From: Trichinella spiralis
Taxonomy: Eukaryota; Nematoda; Enoplea; Trichinellida; Trichinellidae
NCBI GenBank assembly: GCA_000181795.3
Contig: CM012954.1
Coordinates: 5,953,234 to 6,017,233, forward strand
Length of the DNA stretch: 64,000 bases
Reading direction: 5' to 3'
Shown: positions 37,584-49,812 of the stretch, in pieces
Layout of the letters: each line of letters opens with the position of its first letter
Numbering within the stretch: position 1 is the first letter of the stretch
The notes under the pieces: model-generated
The model's input: only the letters and a program-made list of their open reading frames with translations
What the model was told of the DNA's origin: nothing
Databases searched by the model: none
Program-made: the position numbers and the translations under genes

Positions 37584-40500
37584 TCATTGTTGTCCACTGT
37601 ACTGCATTGGATTCATAAACGTGACACCACCGTCCTTTTCATGATTCTGATGACTGTCGTCAATTCTCTCCTGAAATCAGTGATTGATGACGATGAGGAG
37701 GAGGAGGAAAATTGTTTGAACAAGCATCACTGCCATAATTATTCAAATTATATATTTAAAACGTACTGGCTGTGTGAATGGATCAGAAAATGGAGTTGTC
37801 AATTCTGTATTGTCTGAATCAGACGGTGGTTCGGGTACCCAGAAGTTCTGCACTGCAGACGAAGTTCTCAAATCACCACCATCTCTGATCGCCGTTGGCA
37901 TTGGAGGTAAGAATGCCGATTTGCTGCTGCTCAAGTTGCTAGACTGAGCAGAGTCGCCGCTAACCATGACGTTGACGTATCGTTGACCTAATAATTTGAT
38001 ATAAATAAAATGCACCACCAAAAAGCATATACAATATGAATATTGGAGAAAATTAAAATGACAATTTCTGCCTTGTTTTCAAAAAAAAAGTTATCAACAA
38101 AACACTGTACATTATTATATAACAACCGCATTATTATTACACGATGTAAAATTGATGAAAGACAATGAAATGTCCTCCAATATCATCATTTTGCACAACA
38201 GAAACAATGGTTGAACAAAAAAAAAAACAATCTTACTTCCAACAGCAAATCGATTCGGACGAACTTCGCTTGCAGCAACTGAATTGAGGTTGCTTACATC
38301 TGCATTAAAAATGGGCAAGCAAAATATATTCAAAACAGCAGCGACAACGTCTATTGCAAACATATACCGGAGGAAAAAGTCTGTTCATCGCTTTCAGCAC
38401 TGTAATTGTTGAATGATGATAATGATTCTACGGGCAATGTTTTCGGTGGCGGAGCAACGTCCACACTGGCATCGTCTTCACTAGCATTCATGTTAACCCA
38501 TCGTTTTTTCTGCTCATCCCAAACAATCTGAACAAAACACCAAATTAAACAAAACCAGCGGATCAATTTGAAATTATAAACAAATAGATTAAAGAAAAAA
38601 AACATACAGATTTTTTCGAATCATCCGGTAAGATCATCTCATTTGCACCCTTCGGAATAAACTTTTGTATAATGCCACCCATGGTCTTTCCAAGCCAACT
38701 CTATAAACAATATATATATATATATAGCTATTAACAAAAGACTAATAAAAAATTGAACCTGGTTGCGTTTAGCTTCGTCGGTTATTTTGTCAGAATCTTG
38801 TTGCTGTTGTTGGCAGTGCTGGTACTGATGCTGCTTAGCATGATGAAATTGCTGCTGCTGCTGTTGTTGATGAACTAGCATTGCATTATTTTTTACATCC
38901 AACATAGTCGAAGACAAGCTAAATGTGTTTGTTACATTATTATCTTCACACTGAGTAGAAAATGAACCGCTAATGTCGGATGTGAATCTGTTTACACTGG
39001 TGATGAAGTTATTAGCATTTTGTTGTTGTTGTCGTTGTTGTTCATCAAATGATGGAATTGCAGTTGCTGATTCAACTGTATCAGCAGCAGTATGATGGGG
39101 ATGATGGTCAGCGGCGGGTATGTTTGGGGTGAAATTTGAAGATTTGAATTGAGCACAGTCGTCTTTAGCGGTCACTTGTGCACTGTCTGAGGAGAAATTT
39201 GGCAAGTTCTGCTGCTGTGTGATTTGAAGCCTCTGAAAAGAGATTTGCATAGAGGTTTCCGCTGAAAGCGCCGGGTCCATCAGTTGAACGGAAGCAGCTG
39301 ATTTGTTGTTAGCTTCTGCATTCAAATTCGATTCAACTAAAAACACCCGAACCAGCAAAAATTTTAGAATACAACAAAAAAGAAGGTTAAAATGAATAAC
39401 GTTTTTCAAAAAACCAACATACGAGACTGAATTGTCTCCATTTTCTTCATTTCCACACCACCATGATCACAGTCATTCAAAATGGCTGACTGAAAATTAT
39501 CAAAAATTGAAAATTATCTGCTTTTTAAAAAAGAATATTTGAAATAAACAGGCAAACTCACTCCAGACATTGAAGTGTTTTGAAATAAATTTCCCAATGA
39601 GGTAATCCATTCAGGCTGCACATAGTCGCTCGCGATGCTTTGGATGTACGACTCGTGTTCAACGTCGAACCGTTGAAATCGAGACGCCAGAGCGTAAACA
39701 ATGCTTGCATGAGCTCTGTCTGGCATCAAGCCGGTTGTTGCAAATTCGTAAGCCATTGTTTTGTACAGTACTTTGCAATAGTTGAGCACCTCCTCTCGAA
39801 AGCCCAATTCAGCCAAATGAAGCGCATATTGCAGTTTATACTTCTAAACGGAAAAACATTCAAATAAATAACTAAACATATATAAATATATGTACTGTCA
39901 AAATTACAAACAAAATACCTGCAAAGATCGAATCCAAAAAGTGGCTTTTTTCACATTCATCCAATGCAACGCCAAAGCATATTCCACAAGTTCAGTGAAC
40001 AGATATTTTTGCGTAACAAATACAGTTTCATCGGACTGTCGTCCATCTCGATCAGCTCCGATCAACGTGATCAAAGGTCCACGTTCGGCGTTGCCTTCGA
40101 AAGCATCCCAGCCGACCAACAGCTGGCAACAGATGAAACAGAACTGTCCGGCAAAAGTCTGGCCGTTGTTGACCAACGAATCGCCCATCGACAAAACCCC
40201 GTACATTTGACGTTGCAGCGACTCGAAATCCGCGGGATCTTGGGTCAAATTGGCCAAAATCATCGCCAAATGTGCCCGCCATTCGTTCACACTGTCCATT
40301 GGCCTGGTCGAAGCGTACGGTATACCGCCGGACAGCATCTGGTACAACGTCTGCAAAGGACTGTCCAACGGTACCGAGTTGGCGAACCTGGTCATGACGG
40401 TGCTGTGAAAACGGGGGCCCATCTTCATCGCCAAAAACAACGCGTGCCCCCAGAGCTGGCTGCCCATGGCCAACTCCAACGCCTCCTTCTTGGAACCGCG

Positions 40501-43138
40501 CAACAGCAGCCGGACGAATTCCTTTTCGGCGCGGTTGGCCGTCTGCGCGCCAACGTGGTGCCGGCGCCGCGGCTCCAACACGCGTCGACCCTTCACCGCG
40601 TCAGCTCTACGAGCAATGACGAAACCGTTTTCCGTTTCACTGTCCGTCGAATTTGTCGAACTGTTCGACTTGTATTCCACATCACAGTGCTGGTCATTGT
40701 CGTCTTCGTCGTCACCAGCCAACGGATCCCACTCACCCAGCAACAACTCTGCCAAATCGACACCGCTCACAACCTGCCAAGAAAGCACAGAGATGAAAAA
40801 AAAATAAACACATCGCAAATGCAAATTACATTTCACAATTTTACAACACTTACACCATTCTGACGAATCAGCAACATCATCATTTGGAAAAATAACACCA
40901 AACTGCTGTGATCACGAAATTTGCTTCCACCTTTGAACAATTCCAACTGCTTTTGACAATACTGTAGAACGGTCTCTTTGAGCGTGCACTGCGAATCCAA
41001 CGGTCCGGGAAATTCTCGGATCTGCGTCGTTTCGACGGCAATGTCGCCACTGCTGTCGGCCAACAATGCCCAAGTGCTGCGGATTTCGATCGACGTCGAC
41101 AAGGCTTTCGAATTTTTGCCACTGGTGTGAATGATCAAATTCCCGCCGGAACCAAAACGAGCAATCGCGTGCGCTTGTGAATACAAGTACGGCTCTGCAA
41201 AGCGGCAACAAAAATACGTTGGACAATGAAATGAAATAAAACAAGTTCGAGCTTACCATTAACTTTTATCAAATCACCATGGATGCCAGTATCCTCGCCG
41301 ACAGGTTGATTTCTAAAACAAGCGACCTTCAATACTACTTATTCAGCCAGTGATTCACTTATTAGCATATCATATATTAACGAAATATAATTATTTTACA
41401 CTGCTGTTGACGATGAAGAATTCAAAGCGGAAGTGTTCGACGAAGCTGCTTTTCCAACAACGGTATGAGAAGTCTGCCCAGACAATGCCATACGTTGCTT
41501 GGTTGACCACCAGTATATCATGTCGTACGTAGGCCAACGTCCATTCAAACGATAATATTCCAACAACCACTGCCTCCACCCGGGTGCTAAAACAATTTCT
41601 TTTCTTGTAAAATGATGCGTAGTTTTGCACAATTTTTCTTTACTTTGAAGAAGTGATTTAATTCGAGGATCAACGTGTGACTGAACTCGCCAAGGATGAT
41701 CAGAGTCACCAGGTGCTGCTTTGTAATAATATTCTTCTTCATCGCTGTCATCGTAGTGACGATTTTCGTACAGTTGAGATTGGGCACTTTTCGGCCGATA
41801 TTCTTTCTGCAATCGTCGACCACGTTCCACTGTATATCTGAAAATCAAAATCAAACCACATCAATACACCATATATTTATATAAAAAACGCTCGAAAAAC
41901 CTATTGTCTTCACGATCGCTCATTCTCGACATCGAACGCACCAATGCACCACGGTCATCATAATATTCTTCTCTTTTTTGTGTATTAGTATGCTGATGAC
42001 GACGCGCTGAACTGCGACCACTGGATTTTGGGAACGTTCTATAATCTACACGTTGCGTACGATAAAACTGTTGTCCACGACCATCGTTGCCTTCTTCATA
42101 ATCGTCGTTGTCGTCATCTTCTTCTTCCTCCTCATCTTCATATTCTCTTTCTAGATCCTCTTCCTCGTCGTCGTCATCAGAATAATGACGACGGTAGTAT
42201 CGTCGTCGACGAACCTCGGCAATTCTTCTCGACTGCACTTTGGGTTCCACTGCAGAGACCTTCGTCCGTTGACGATAAGCTCGTCGTTTCACTTGACGAT
42301 CTTCATCACTGCCTGAATGGACTTCACCGGCAACAGCTTGGCCGGGACGACGCGATCCACTTCCGGTCGTGGTTGGCGAATCGGCAGCAGTGCAAGGCAA
42401 CAATGTCACCGGAGAGACCACTTCGGTCACTTTTGTGGGCAACAAGCTGATCACCTCGGACGCGGAACGGTCCAACTGTTGTCCACTTGAACGACGCACG
42501 CCGACACTGCTCTTGGCGGCCGCTTCTCGGAATCGACGATGCAAAGAGGCCGTACTTTGCTTGTTCAACCTGGGGGCCAACAATGAAATACTGCTCGGTC
42601 GAAGTACATTGTTCCCAGACTGGCCAGACTCTGAACCGGATACTGCACGTTCGACGGATGCCGACTCCATGTGGCCAGCATCCAATATTCTGGGCGACTC
42701 CCTGTGGCTTGCTTCCGATATTCTGGGCGACTCCCCGTGGCCAGCATCCGATATTTTGGGCGATTCCCTGTGGCCAGCATCCAATATTCTAGGCGACTCC
42801 GTTTGGCAAGGCTGGTGAGCAGCAGCAAAAGCAGCATTTGCAACCGCTTCATCAATTCGACGATCGCAACTCGCAGATTCTACATGCTCAAAATACTTCA
42901 CCACTTGCTCTACAGGTTCACTTGTTTGAACAGAAAAAGTTGTGGTCGCGGACACTTCCAACAAGGCAGGATTTCGAGGCAATTTCGGATCAACGAGCGG
43001 ACGTTGACATGGAGACTCAAACTGACAAAATTCACCACTGTTAGCAGCTTCATTTTCATTCAGTATTTGAGACCAGTCAAATTCAAGTTCCGCTTTTTCA
43101 ACCGCTTCCGGAACATCACCATCAGCAGACGACTGCAT
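37584..43138 (-). CDS. SEC16: Protein transport protein Sec16 (ER exit site scaffold)
   Basis: Thirteen exons: 43138-41901, 41837-41400, 41312-41257, 41194-40854, 40773-39919, 39843-39562, 39489-39423, 39336-38759, 38700-38608, 38527-38368, 38299-38237, 37987-37767 and 37670-37584, giving 1492 residues. The N-terminal third is disordered, with four 11-residue repeats and an acidic Asp/Glu run. The middle carries the conserved central domain that binds Sec13 (LLLRGSKKEALELAMGSQLW, VMTRFANSVPLDSPLQT, LSGGIPYAST). The C-terminus has a Gln-rich stretch and the motif ILPDDSKKSIVWDEQKKRWV, as in animal Sec16. Sec16 marks ER exit sites and organises the COPII coat. The first ATG sits directly at a possible acceptor (gatgcag|TCG), so the true N-terminus may lie in the exon at 43857-43910 and beyond. 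Confidence 0.93.
42671..42802 (-). repeat. Four 33-bp tandem repeats inside SEC16 exon 1
   Basis: Units begin at 42671, 42704, 42737 and 42770, each GTGG(C)C..(C/T)CC on the plus strand. They encode four copies of the 11-residue unit ESPRILDAGHR with small changes. The length keeps the frame. The repeats lie in the disordered N-terminal region and may vary in number between individuals. Confidence 0.9.
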
Positions 43139-44852
43139 CACCAATCAATCTTAACGATCATCAATAATTAATGTCAAAACTGCAAATCGAATTCGTACAA
43201 AAATTAAACAAAATTAACACTTCATATAACTAAATGATCTAAATAAATCATAAAATGCAAGCACAATCAATTAATAATCTTCGAACTTTTCTTACATATT
43301 TAACTTGATGAGAACATTATTCAAAAATTGCACAGAATCATTCAAAACATGTCAGATGATTTTAAAACTAATCTGCTCGAGTATTAATACGTATATATAT
43401 ATACACTGAATGTTTAAAATAAGTTTCATTTTACACTTGAGAAATTTCAACCAGCAGCAACTATTCTGAAATAAGTCAATTAAACGAGCAACTGAAACAA
43501 ATAAACTAAAATTAAAATCAAGTTCTTCTTATTGTTGGCTTTTAGTGTGAAACTTACGAGTATATAATAGTAATCAGTAACAGGAAAAATGAAATTTATC
43601 ATCAAATACAAAGAGAATTAAAATAAACATTTTTATGATGACGTCAAAATAAAAAATATCTGAAATAAAGCATATGCTGAAGTCGGTACTGTTCATACAA
43701 ATATGACAAATATTTTTAAAGACGCGTTCAATTTTGAAATGATGGGCTAGAATCAAATATTTATTTATATATAAATGCGAAATTTATTACCAGCTGAGAT
43801 TCAGTAAAACAAAAATAACAACAATTAACTTTTCAAATCATAATCTCTTATCTTACCATCATATATTGACTACTTTTCTTGTCTGATTTTTGTTGGCGTT
43901 TCTCTTCAAACTATGCAACAAACTATATGTAAATAATTGAAATAAACCACTCCTAAAGTATGTGCGGGAAGAGAAATAAAAAAATCAAGAAAACTGGATA
44001 ACTAAATACAGTTCAACGAAACTTTACACAACCCGTACACATGGTGAAGGACAGACACCGTACTCCAACTTACATGAATTCTACAATTTTGAGTAACAAT
44101 TAAAGATTTTCAAAATTAATACTAAAAATTTTTTAAACAAAAACATGCATGAATATTCGCATAACATTAAAGTTAAATTACAAATTCGATCAAAAATGGC
44201 GAAACGTAAATGAAAAATAAGAATTCGGTGAATTTCTTACAAAAATGACACTGTAAAATATTTATTTCTAATATTCAGGTTCAACCTGGATTCACCAACA
44301 GATATTTCGCCCTTCCCGTAAAAAACATTTGAATTTCAAATTTATTTGTTAAAAGAATATTATTTTTTGACTATTTAATAAATAAATTTAAGGTTATGTG
44401 ACGTATGCATATATGCAGTTTGTCGTCAAAACTATGCTGCTAATGCAATTATTATAAATCAAACTATGCAACATTAATAAAATAAATAAATTTGATATGT
44501 AAAAATAAATGAAGATGCAACAATTTCGTTCATCGCAAAGTGCTAGAAGCCATTCATGCCGGAAAGCTAAACATTAAGCTCTTTACAATTCTTTTTTCCG
44601 GCATTTTCTGTATATTTTCAAAAATACTACTTTTAGTTTAAAGAATTTCTTCGAGTAACATCAATCTACCCAAGCGCAGAGTCGTCGATTAATTAGTGTG
44701 AAAAACTTTTACGTTTAATAACTTATACTGTAACTGATTAAAACGTGAAAATCATGCTACTGTTAGTTTAAAATACGTACATTATACATTGTAGAAATGT
44801 TTTCCATTGTGAAATATGCTGAATACATTTCAAATAACTTACAATTTTCTCC
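43139..44852. other. Region between divergent SEC16 and TRUB2-like starts
   Basis: About 1.7 kb of AT-rich DNA. Apart from the possible SEC16 exon at 43857-43910 I see no coding support. It should contain the promoters of both genes unless their first exons overlap at 44852-44855. Confidence 0.5.
43857..43910 (-). CDS. Possible upstream coding exon of SEC16
   Basis: The minus strand has an acceptor (gttgcatag) at 43911, 54 open bases encoding FEEKRQQKSDKKSSQYMM, and a strong donor (ATG|GTAAGA) at 43856. Joined to the acceptor gatgcag at 43136, it keeps the SEC16 frame. It would itself need an upstream start. The segment ending in ATGGAGAAAATT|GTAAGT (44854-44843) would fit in phase and supplies an ATG. 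Not proven. Confidence 0.35.
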
Positions 44853-46289
44853 ATGATTGTAAAAACTGCGGCCGACGCTTGGAATTTATTGAATGGCATC
44901 TGTTGCATTGTTAAGCCAAGAGAAACCTCTACAAATACGCTATGTAAATTGATTGTAAAAGCACTGTGCAAAGGTTTGCAATTTGAAAGTTCAAATATAA
45001 TTAAGTAAATTCAGTTTTTAAGAGTTAAATGAATTTGATGAGTGGGAACCGAAAACTTATAATCGTCCTGTATTTACTGAGGACAAAAAAACTCTACTGT
45101 TGAAAATTAAAAGCTATAAGCAGCAAATTGATTACTCTGATCATCCACTAGGTAAAACACATTTACCATTAACTTGATTGATAATCACGAATCATAATTT
45201 TAAGTTGTTGGTGAAGGTTATCAATTATGTGATTTCCAAGTCGAACCTGTAATAGAGACAAATGCCTTAACGTCTGGACTATGCTGTATGTTTTCATTTC
45301 ATTTCATTTTTCATATTATGCGACAATTTTAATTGCAAGCGTATTTTAGTGATTGGAATAAACAGCGGTTGTGATCTCATAGCTGCAATGAAACGTCTTA
45401 GGCCGTTAAGTGAATATCACATCACTGGTATGCTTGGACGTGCCACTATTGACCATAGTGTTCAGGGGAAAATAGTCGAAAAGTCAACATACAGTTCGTT
45501 GTTTCAATGAACTATGCAAACTATATCAAAAGGGTGTAAATATCTCCTATGTTACAGAGCACGTCACTTGTACAAACTTGAATCGGGTATTGGCGAAATT
45601 GACTGCAAATAATTTGAAAGCAGCCTTCGAGTAATAATAATTATTATTTTATTCTTATTTTTAATTTTATTCGCAATTTTAATTACAGTTCCGCTGGAGT
45701 TGATTTACAAAGCCAAAAAGCATTCGAACTGGCCAGTCAAGGTTTAGTTCGCCCGCGTGAAGATTCTTTTCCCATATTTTACAAACTTTGTGTTGTGCAA
45801 TTTCGAAAACCATTTTTCACCATGAGTTCGTTTTTATTTCTCATGTTTTGAAATAAAAAAGTATGCTAATTTCCCTCTTTTGATGCAGAAGTGAAATGCG
45901 TGAACGAAGATGAAGCTAGTTTGAAAACTTTAGTGCACGAAGTTGGCCTGTCCGCGAAAACTACAGCCGCTTGCGTATCTATCAGACGTGTTCGTCATGG
46001 TCATTTTTCCCTTCAGCATGCTCTGCTGGTGAAACAGATCAGCTTGCAAAATATAATCAATAATTTAATAACTTGTCAACGGATTTGGGATTGGTCACAG
46101 CAGAACTGCCAAAACACGTCGACAATCAAGAGACGACCGCTGCCAGAGATTCCGACCGTTTTGGATTTAATTCCGGCAGATGACAGTCTAGCAGCATTTG
46201 AAGAGGAAGAAGAAGAGGAATGTACTAGAAATGACAACATTCAACGCAAAGAGTTTATCTCTAAATTTGATCCTTTCTTAATTGAATGA
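44853..46289 (+). CDS. TRUB2: TRUB2-like tRNA pseudouridine synthase homologue, catalytic Asp not found
   Basis: Seven exons: 44853-44973, 45023-45151, 45205-45285, 45350-45493, 45558-45630, 45689-45825 and 45889-46289, giving 361 residues (human TRUB2 is 331). Family matches in order: NLLNGICCIVKPRETS, YSDHPLVVGEGY, LTSGLCLIGINSGCDL, YHITGMLGRAT, GKIVEKSTYKHVT, QKAFELASQGLVRP and LVHEVGLSAKTTAACV..RRVRHGHFSL. TRUB2 is a mitochondrial member of the TruB family. The catalytic Asp motif (human HRLDAQASGV) aligns with ETNALTSGL, so Asn103 (codon AAT) or Glu101 stands where Asp is needed. The conserved Tyr in YHITGMLG is kept. The protein may bind RNA without catalysis. The acidic C-terminal tail is specific to this protein. 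An AATAAA lies at 46378-46383. Confidence 0.88.
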
Positions 46290-46440
46290 ACAAAATCATC
46301 AATCACCAATTATTATGCAAATTTGTTGATGATATTTCCCTGTTCAGCAAAAAATGAACAATATACCAAAAATTATGAATAAAATATAAGACAGATGCAT
46401 AATTTGAAAGCAACATACAGAGAAAAATCATGCTAATGTA

Positions 46441-46908
46441 TTATTGTTCGTCGTCGTTGACATAGGCTGGCACTTTGGGTTGCATTTCGGCAATGTACAA
46501 ACGACGATACGAACGAGAATAGTAGAATACAGCGAATGCCCATTTCCAAGTCATCCAACCCCAGACCAGTGCGATCCAGTAATTTTCACCGTAAAGCATG
46601 CGCAAATTCTGTCCAAGCACCACGGCCAGGCTGATGTAAGCGACCATGACGCTAACTCCGGCCAATTGACCAACGCATCCGACAAGCATGCAGGTACGCA
46701 GACGAGGCAACCATGAGCGCAGGGTGAGATTTTTGTGCTTGATGTGCAAAATGAGCACGAAGGCGGCAAAAATGGACGAGACGAACGACCATCCGGCGGC
46801 GTTGTAGTTGCGAAAGTGGAAAGCGAACGGGATGCCGGCCAACAGACCACAAGCCACACCCAACGAAGCAATAACAATTCGTACTGTAACAACGGTCGAC
46901 GGACGCAT
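46441..46908 (-). CDS. HRG1: HRG-1-type heme transporter (SLC48A1 family)
   Basis: An intronless frame of 155 residues from the ATG at 46908. Four membrane segments are clear: near IVIASLGVACGLLAGIPFAF, SFVSSIFAAFVLILHI, LVGCVGQLAGVSVMVAYISL and YWIALVWGWMTWKWAFAVFY. The last segment and the aromatic/basic stretch after it (FYYSRSYRRLY) match the C-terminal part of human SLC48A1 and the FARKY-type heme ligand of worm HRG-1. A His-rich HIKHK follows the second segment. HRG-1 moves heme out of endosomes or lysosomes. Nematodes are heme auxotrophs, so the role is likely central. The frame extends 14 codons upstream without an ATG. It is convergent with the TRUB2-like gene, 151 bp apart. Confidence 0.88.
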   Translation of the reverse strand: MRPSTVVTVRIVIASLGVACGLLAGIPFAFHFRNYNAAGWSFVSSIFAAFVLILHIKHKNLTLRSWLPRLRTCMLVGCVGQLAGVSVMVAYISLAVVLGQNLRMLYGENYWIALVWGWMTWKWAFAVFYYSRSYRRLYIAEMQPKVPAYVNDDEQ

Positions 46909-49812
46909 GGTTGTCGGTTTAGGTTTCTTTAAATTTAAATTTCCAAGCAATTAAAGTTTACCAAACTGATGCTTCACCAAACCGAGAAACCAAATAACAC
47001 CGAATCGATTTATAAACTGCTTATTCATCCGAAGCTACAAATTTAAACAGTCTGTCAGTGGAAGAACACTGTCGAAATTGTCAAGCAACACTTGACGACG
47101 AAGCTTCTTGCTATTTTCATTCAACTACAGCCCGTCCAAAGCAAACAAGTCAAAACAACACTGGCGAGAGATTAAAGCAATGTTTCACTTTGTGGAATGA
47201 ATCTGTTTGCAACAATTTTCTCTCAGTTCACGCACGGCATCATCGTGCGATAGCAAAAAGAAGCAGAAAGCAACAAATATTCTCTTTTTTTTTCCAAAGT
47301 CTACAGCTCAAAATAAAATTTCCAAAACTGTAACATCATCCATCTGTTTTTGCGTTCACTTATTTTCAAATTTTAATAATAAATCTGATACTTTTTTTCA
47401 TCATCTCATTATATTACTTGTTCTCTTTTGCTAACCCCCAAAATGGAAATTGTCAAACTCGTGAAAACCTCTCGCAAGTGGTGGAATCGAAATTCATCAA
47501 TCAACTTCTAATCGCACGCTTCAGCTTATTGTTGCAATCGTTTAAGCAAAAAGAAACACAAAAAACAGAGATTGCTTCACCATCGTGTATTGTACAATTT
47601 TGAATTTCCCTTCAGCACGATAATCATACTGGCATTGTTGTGAGCAAAACAAGGTGGAAAACAATGCGAAACAAATGCCAACAACAATCGACAGTGATAA
47701 TCGTGATGCAATTAAACTGACACAAACTTTGTATGCGGATGTTTGGGGAAAAAAGCAGAAATAAGATAAGAGATGAGAAAAAGAAGTGATGTGTTGATTT
47801 TTGAAAGAGGTAATGAAAAACAATTATAAGCCAAAATACTTGCCATTGATAAAAATGGATAAATGTAATGAAGCTGAAAAATTTGAACACTGGAAATGTT
47901 CATCGCATTTATCAAACTTTATTAATAACTTGACCATTTCCTAATTCTGTCGATAAATTTGTACCAATTATCTAAAGCAACTCTATTTAGCCAAAGAATA
48001 AAGAACCACTGCCCACTGCTTTGCAAATTGTTTTTCCGAAAGAAAATTAAAATGAAATAAAATAAAAGTTACAAATCAACAAAAAGAACAAAACATATAC
48101 GAAAAAAAGCATAAAGCTCAAAAAAAATCTTACATGATAAAGTGCATCATTGGCTAGGGATGGTGTAGTGGAATTGAACGCATTCAGCATACAGTACAGA
48201 TGGAGTGGATGAAGGTTGAAATAAATTAGTTATCGTACTGGAGAAGTTCTACAAAACGCACGATAAAGTATCAAAATTCAATTACTCCATTCTCGAAAGT
48301 TGAACTGATTGAAAATTTCAAATTATTACTGTAGATGTTTTTAAGTTGTACTGTATTTTTTTCTTGACTTTCACTATTTTACAGTAACTTAAAAATTGTT
48401 GCAACTTTGGTTGAGCTTGAAAATAGTAATAAAATGCTTATTATTATTGTTATTATTCTTTAGGAGAAAGAAAAACAACTTTAATCTAGGCATTCGAAAA
48501 AAAGTAGATGCACAGATGATGATGAACAAAAAGCCGGCTTGGTGCTTTTTTCTGATTATTTATTGTTGTGGAATTTTGCTGGCAAAGTTTCAGATTGTGT
48601 TGATCATTCCATACTGCTATCACGTAAATGCCACCAACAAATGCACGAAACAACCACCAGCTGGCAAGTTTGGGTTGGGGAAAAAAATAATGATCAAACG
48701 AGCAGAAATTTTCGCTGGTGCTATTAATAAACAACACCAATGCATTGATCAGTTGTTATCAGCAACTGAAAAGTGGATTGCTGAAAGCGTAAAATTGGTT
48801 GTCTTTTCTGCACTTCACCGGTTGGCAAAATCCGCTTGAAAATTTGAAATGGAAGTGTTAAAGAAAAAGAAACTAACCTTCTTCCATTTTATTTCACTAC
48901 ACAAAATGAATCTACATTAATGGTTTCATTTAAAAAACAAAATTTTCTCTTCGCAAGGAGAAATTATTAAATAATAATAATAATAATAAGTGTTTGTGAG
49001 GTGAAATTAAAGTTGAACAGCGAGTGTCTTTGTTTTCGTCAGAAAAATGCGTCATTAAATATAACAAAGGACGTTCTGAAGAAAAAACACCGTTGTCCAC
49101 AAAATAAAAACAGAATAAAATTTTGTACACAACAGAGGGTAAAAAAGTTCAAGTGGATAAAATACCAAACAAACATTATACATATATATATATATATATA
49201 TGCGGTGCATACACATTGGGTGTCATTATTAGATAGACACACACACACACACAGTGTACACTGGAATGATGAAACAACATTTGGCTACAGATAGCGCAGA
49301 AGAGTTGAAACGACGGTATGCTGTGTTTTTGAAAAAAAAAACAAATAAAATGATGAAACAATGTGGCAAATAAAGCAACAAAATAAATATGTGTGTAGAG
49401 AAATGAAATTTGTCAGTGCCAGTGCTGCTTGTTCGAAATGGAGTTAGAGAAAAAGTGAAGTAGATTGACTGTTTTTTCCATGAGGCGAATAAACGCGTGC
49501 CAATGGCTCTAGGCCCGTTTTCAAACTCCACTGATGGAAAATTAAAATAAAAAATTACTTTCACACACACACACGCACATATATATATATATATATACAA
49601 TGAAGAAAATTAAAAAATAGTAACAATAAATTACACGTTTTTTTTCAATACACATACGGACGTACGAACTGGTGGTCGGACGGACGGACGGATAAGCATT
49701 AAATAAAAATTGCTGGTCCTCTGATGCAAAATTGTGACAATTCGATAATGTTATTGTCACAATTATTAATGAAATTATTAGGTCAGACATTGTCTGCATC
49801 AGATGGAAAATT
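46909..49812. other. Intergenic region upstream of HRG-1
   Basis: No recognisable gene. A plus-strand frame near 47044-47333 starts just after an aaacag acceptor-like site and is Cys-containing at its start (HCRNCQATLDDEASC), but it matches nothing I know and its end is low-complexity. Simple repeats: TA at about 49178-49202, CA at about 49230-49252 and again near 49562. Confidence 0.5.

Noticed and set aside
39964-40863. A 299-codon plus-strand frame
   Set aside because: It is antisense to the SEC16 central domain exon, which has clear family similarity. The composition of that exon explains the open antisense frame.
47044-47333. A plus-strand frame with HCRNCQATLDDEASC after an acceptor-like site
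   Set aside because: It has no recognisable family, no ATG at its start, a low-complexity end and no second exon.
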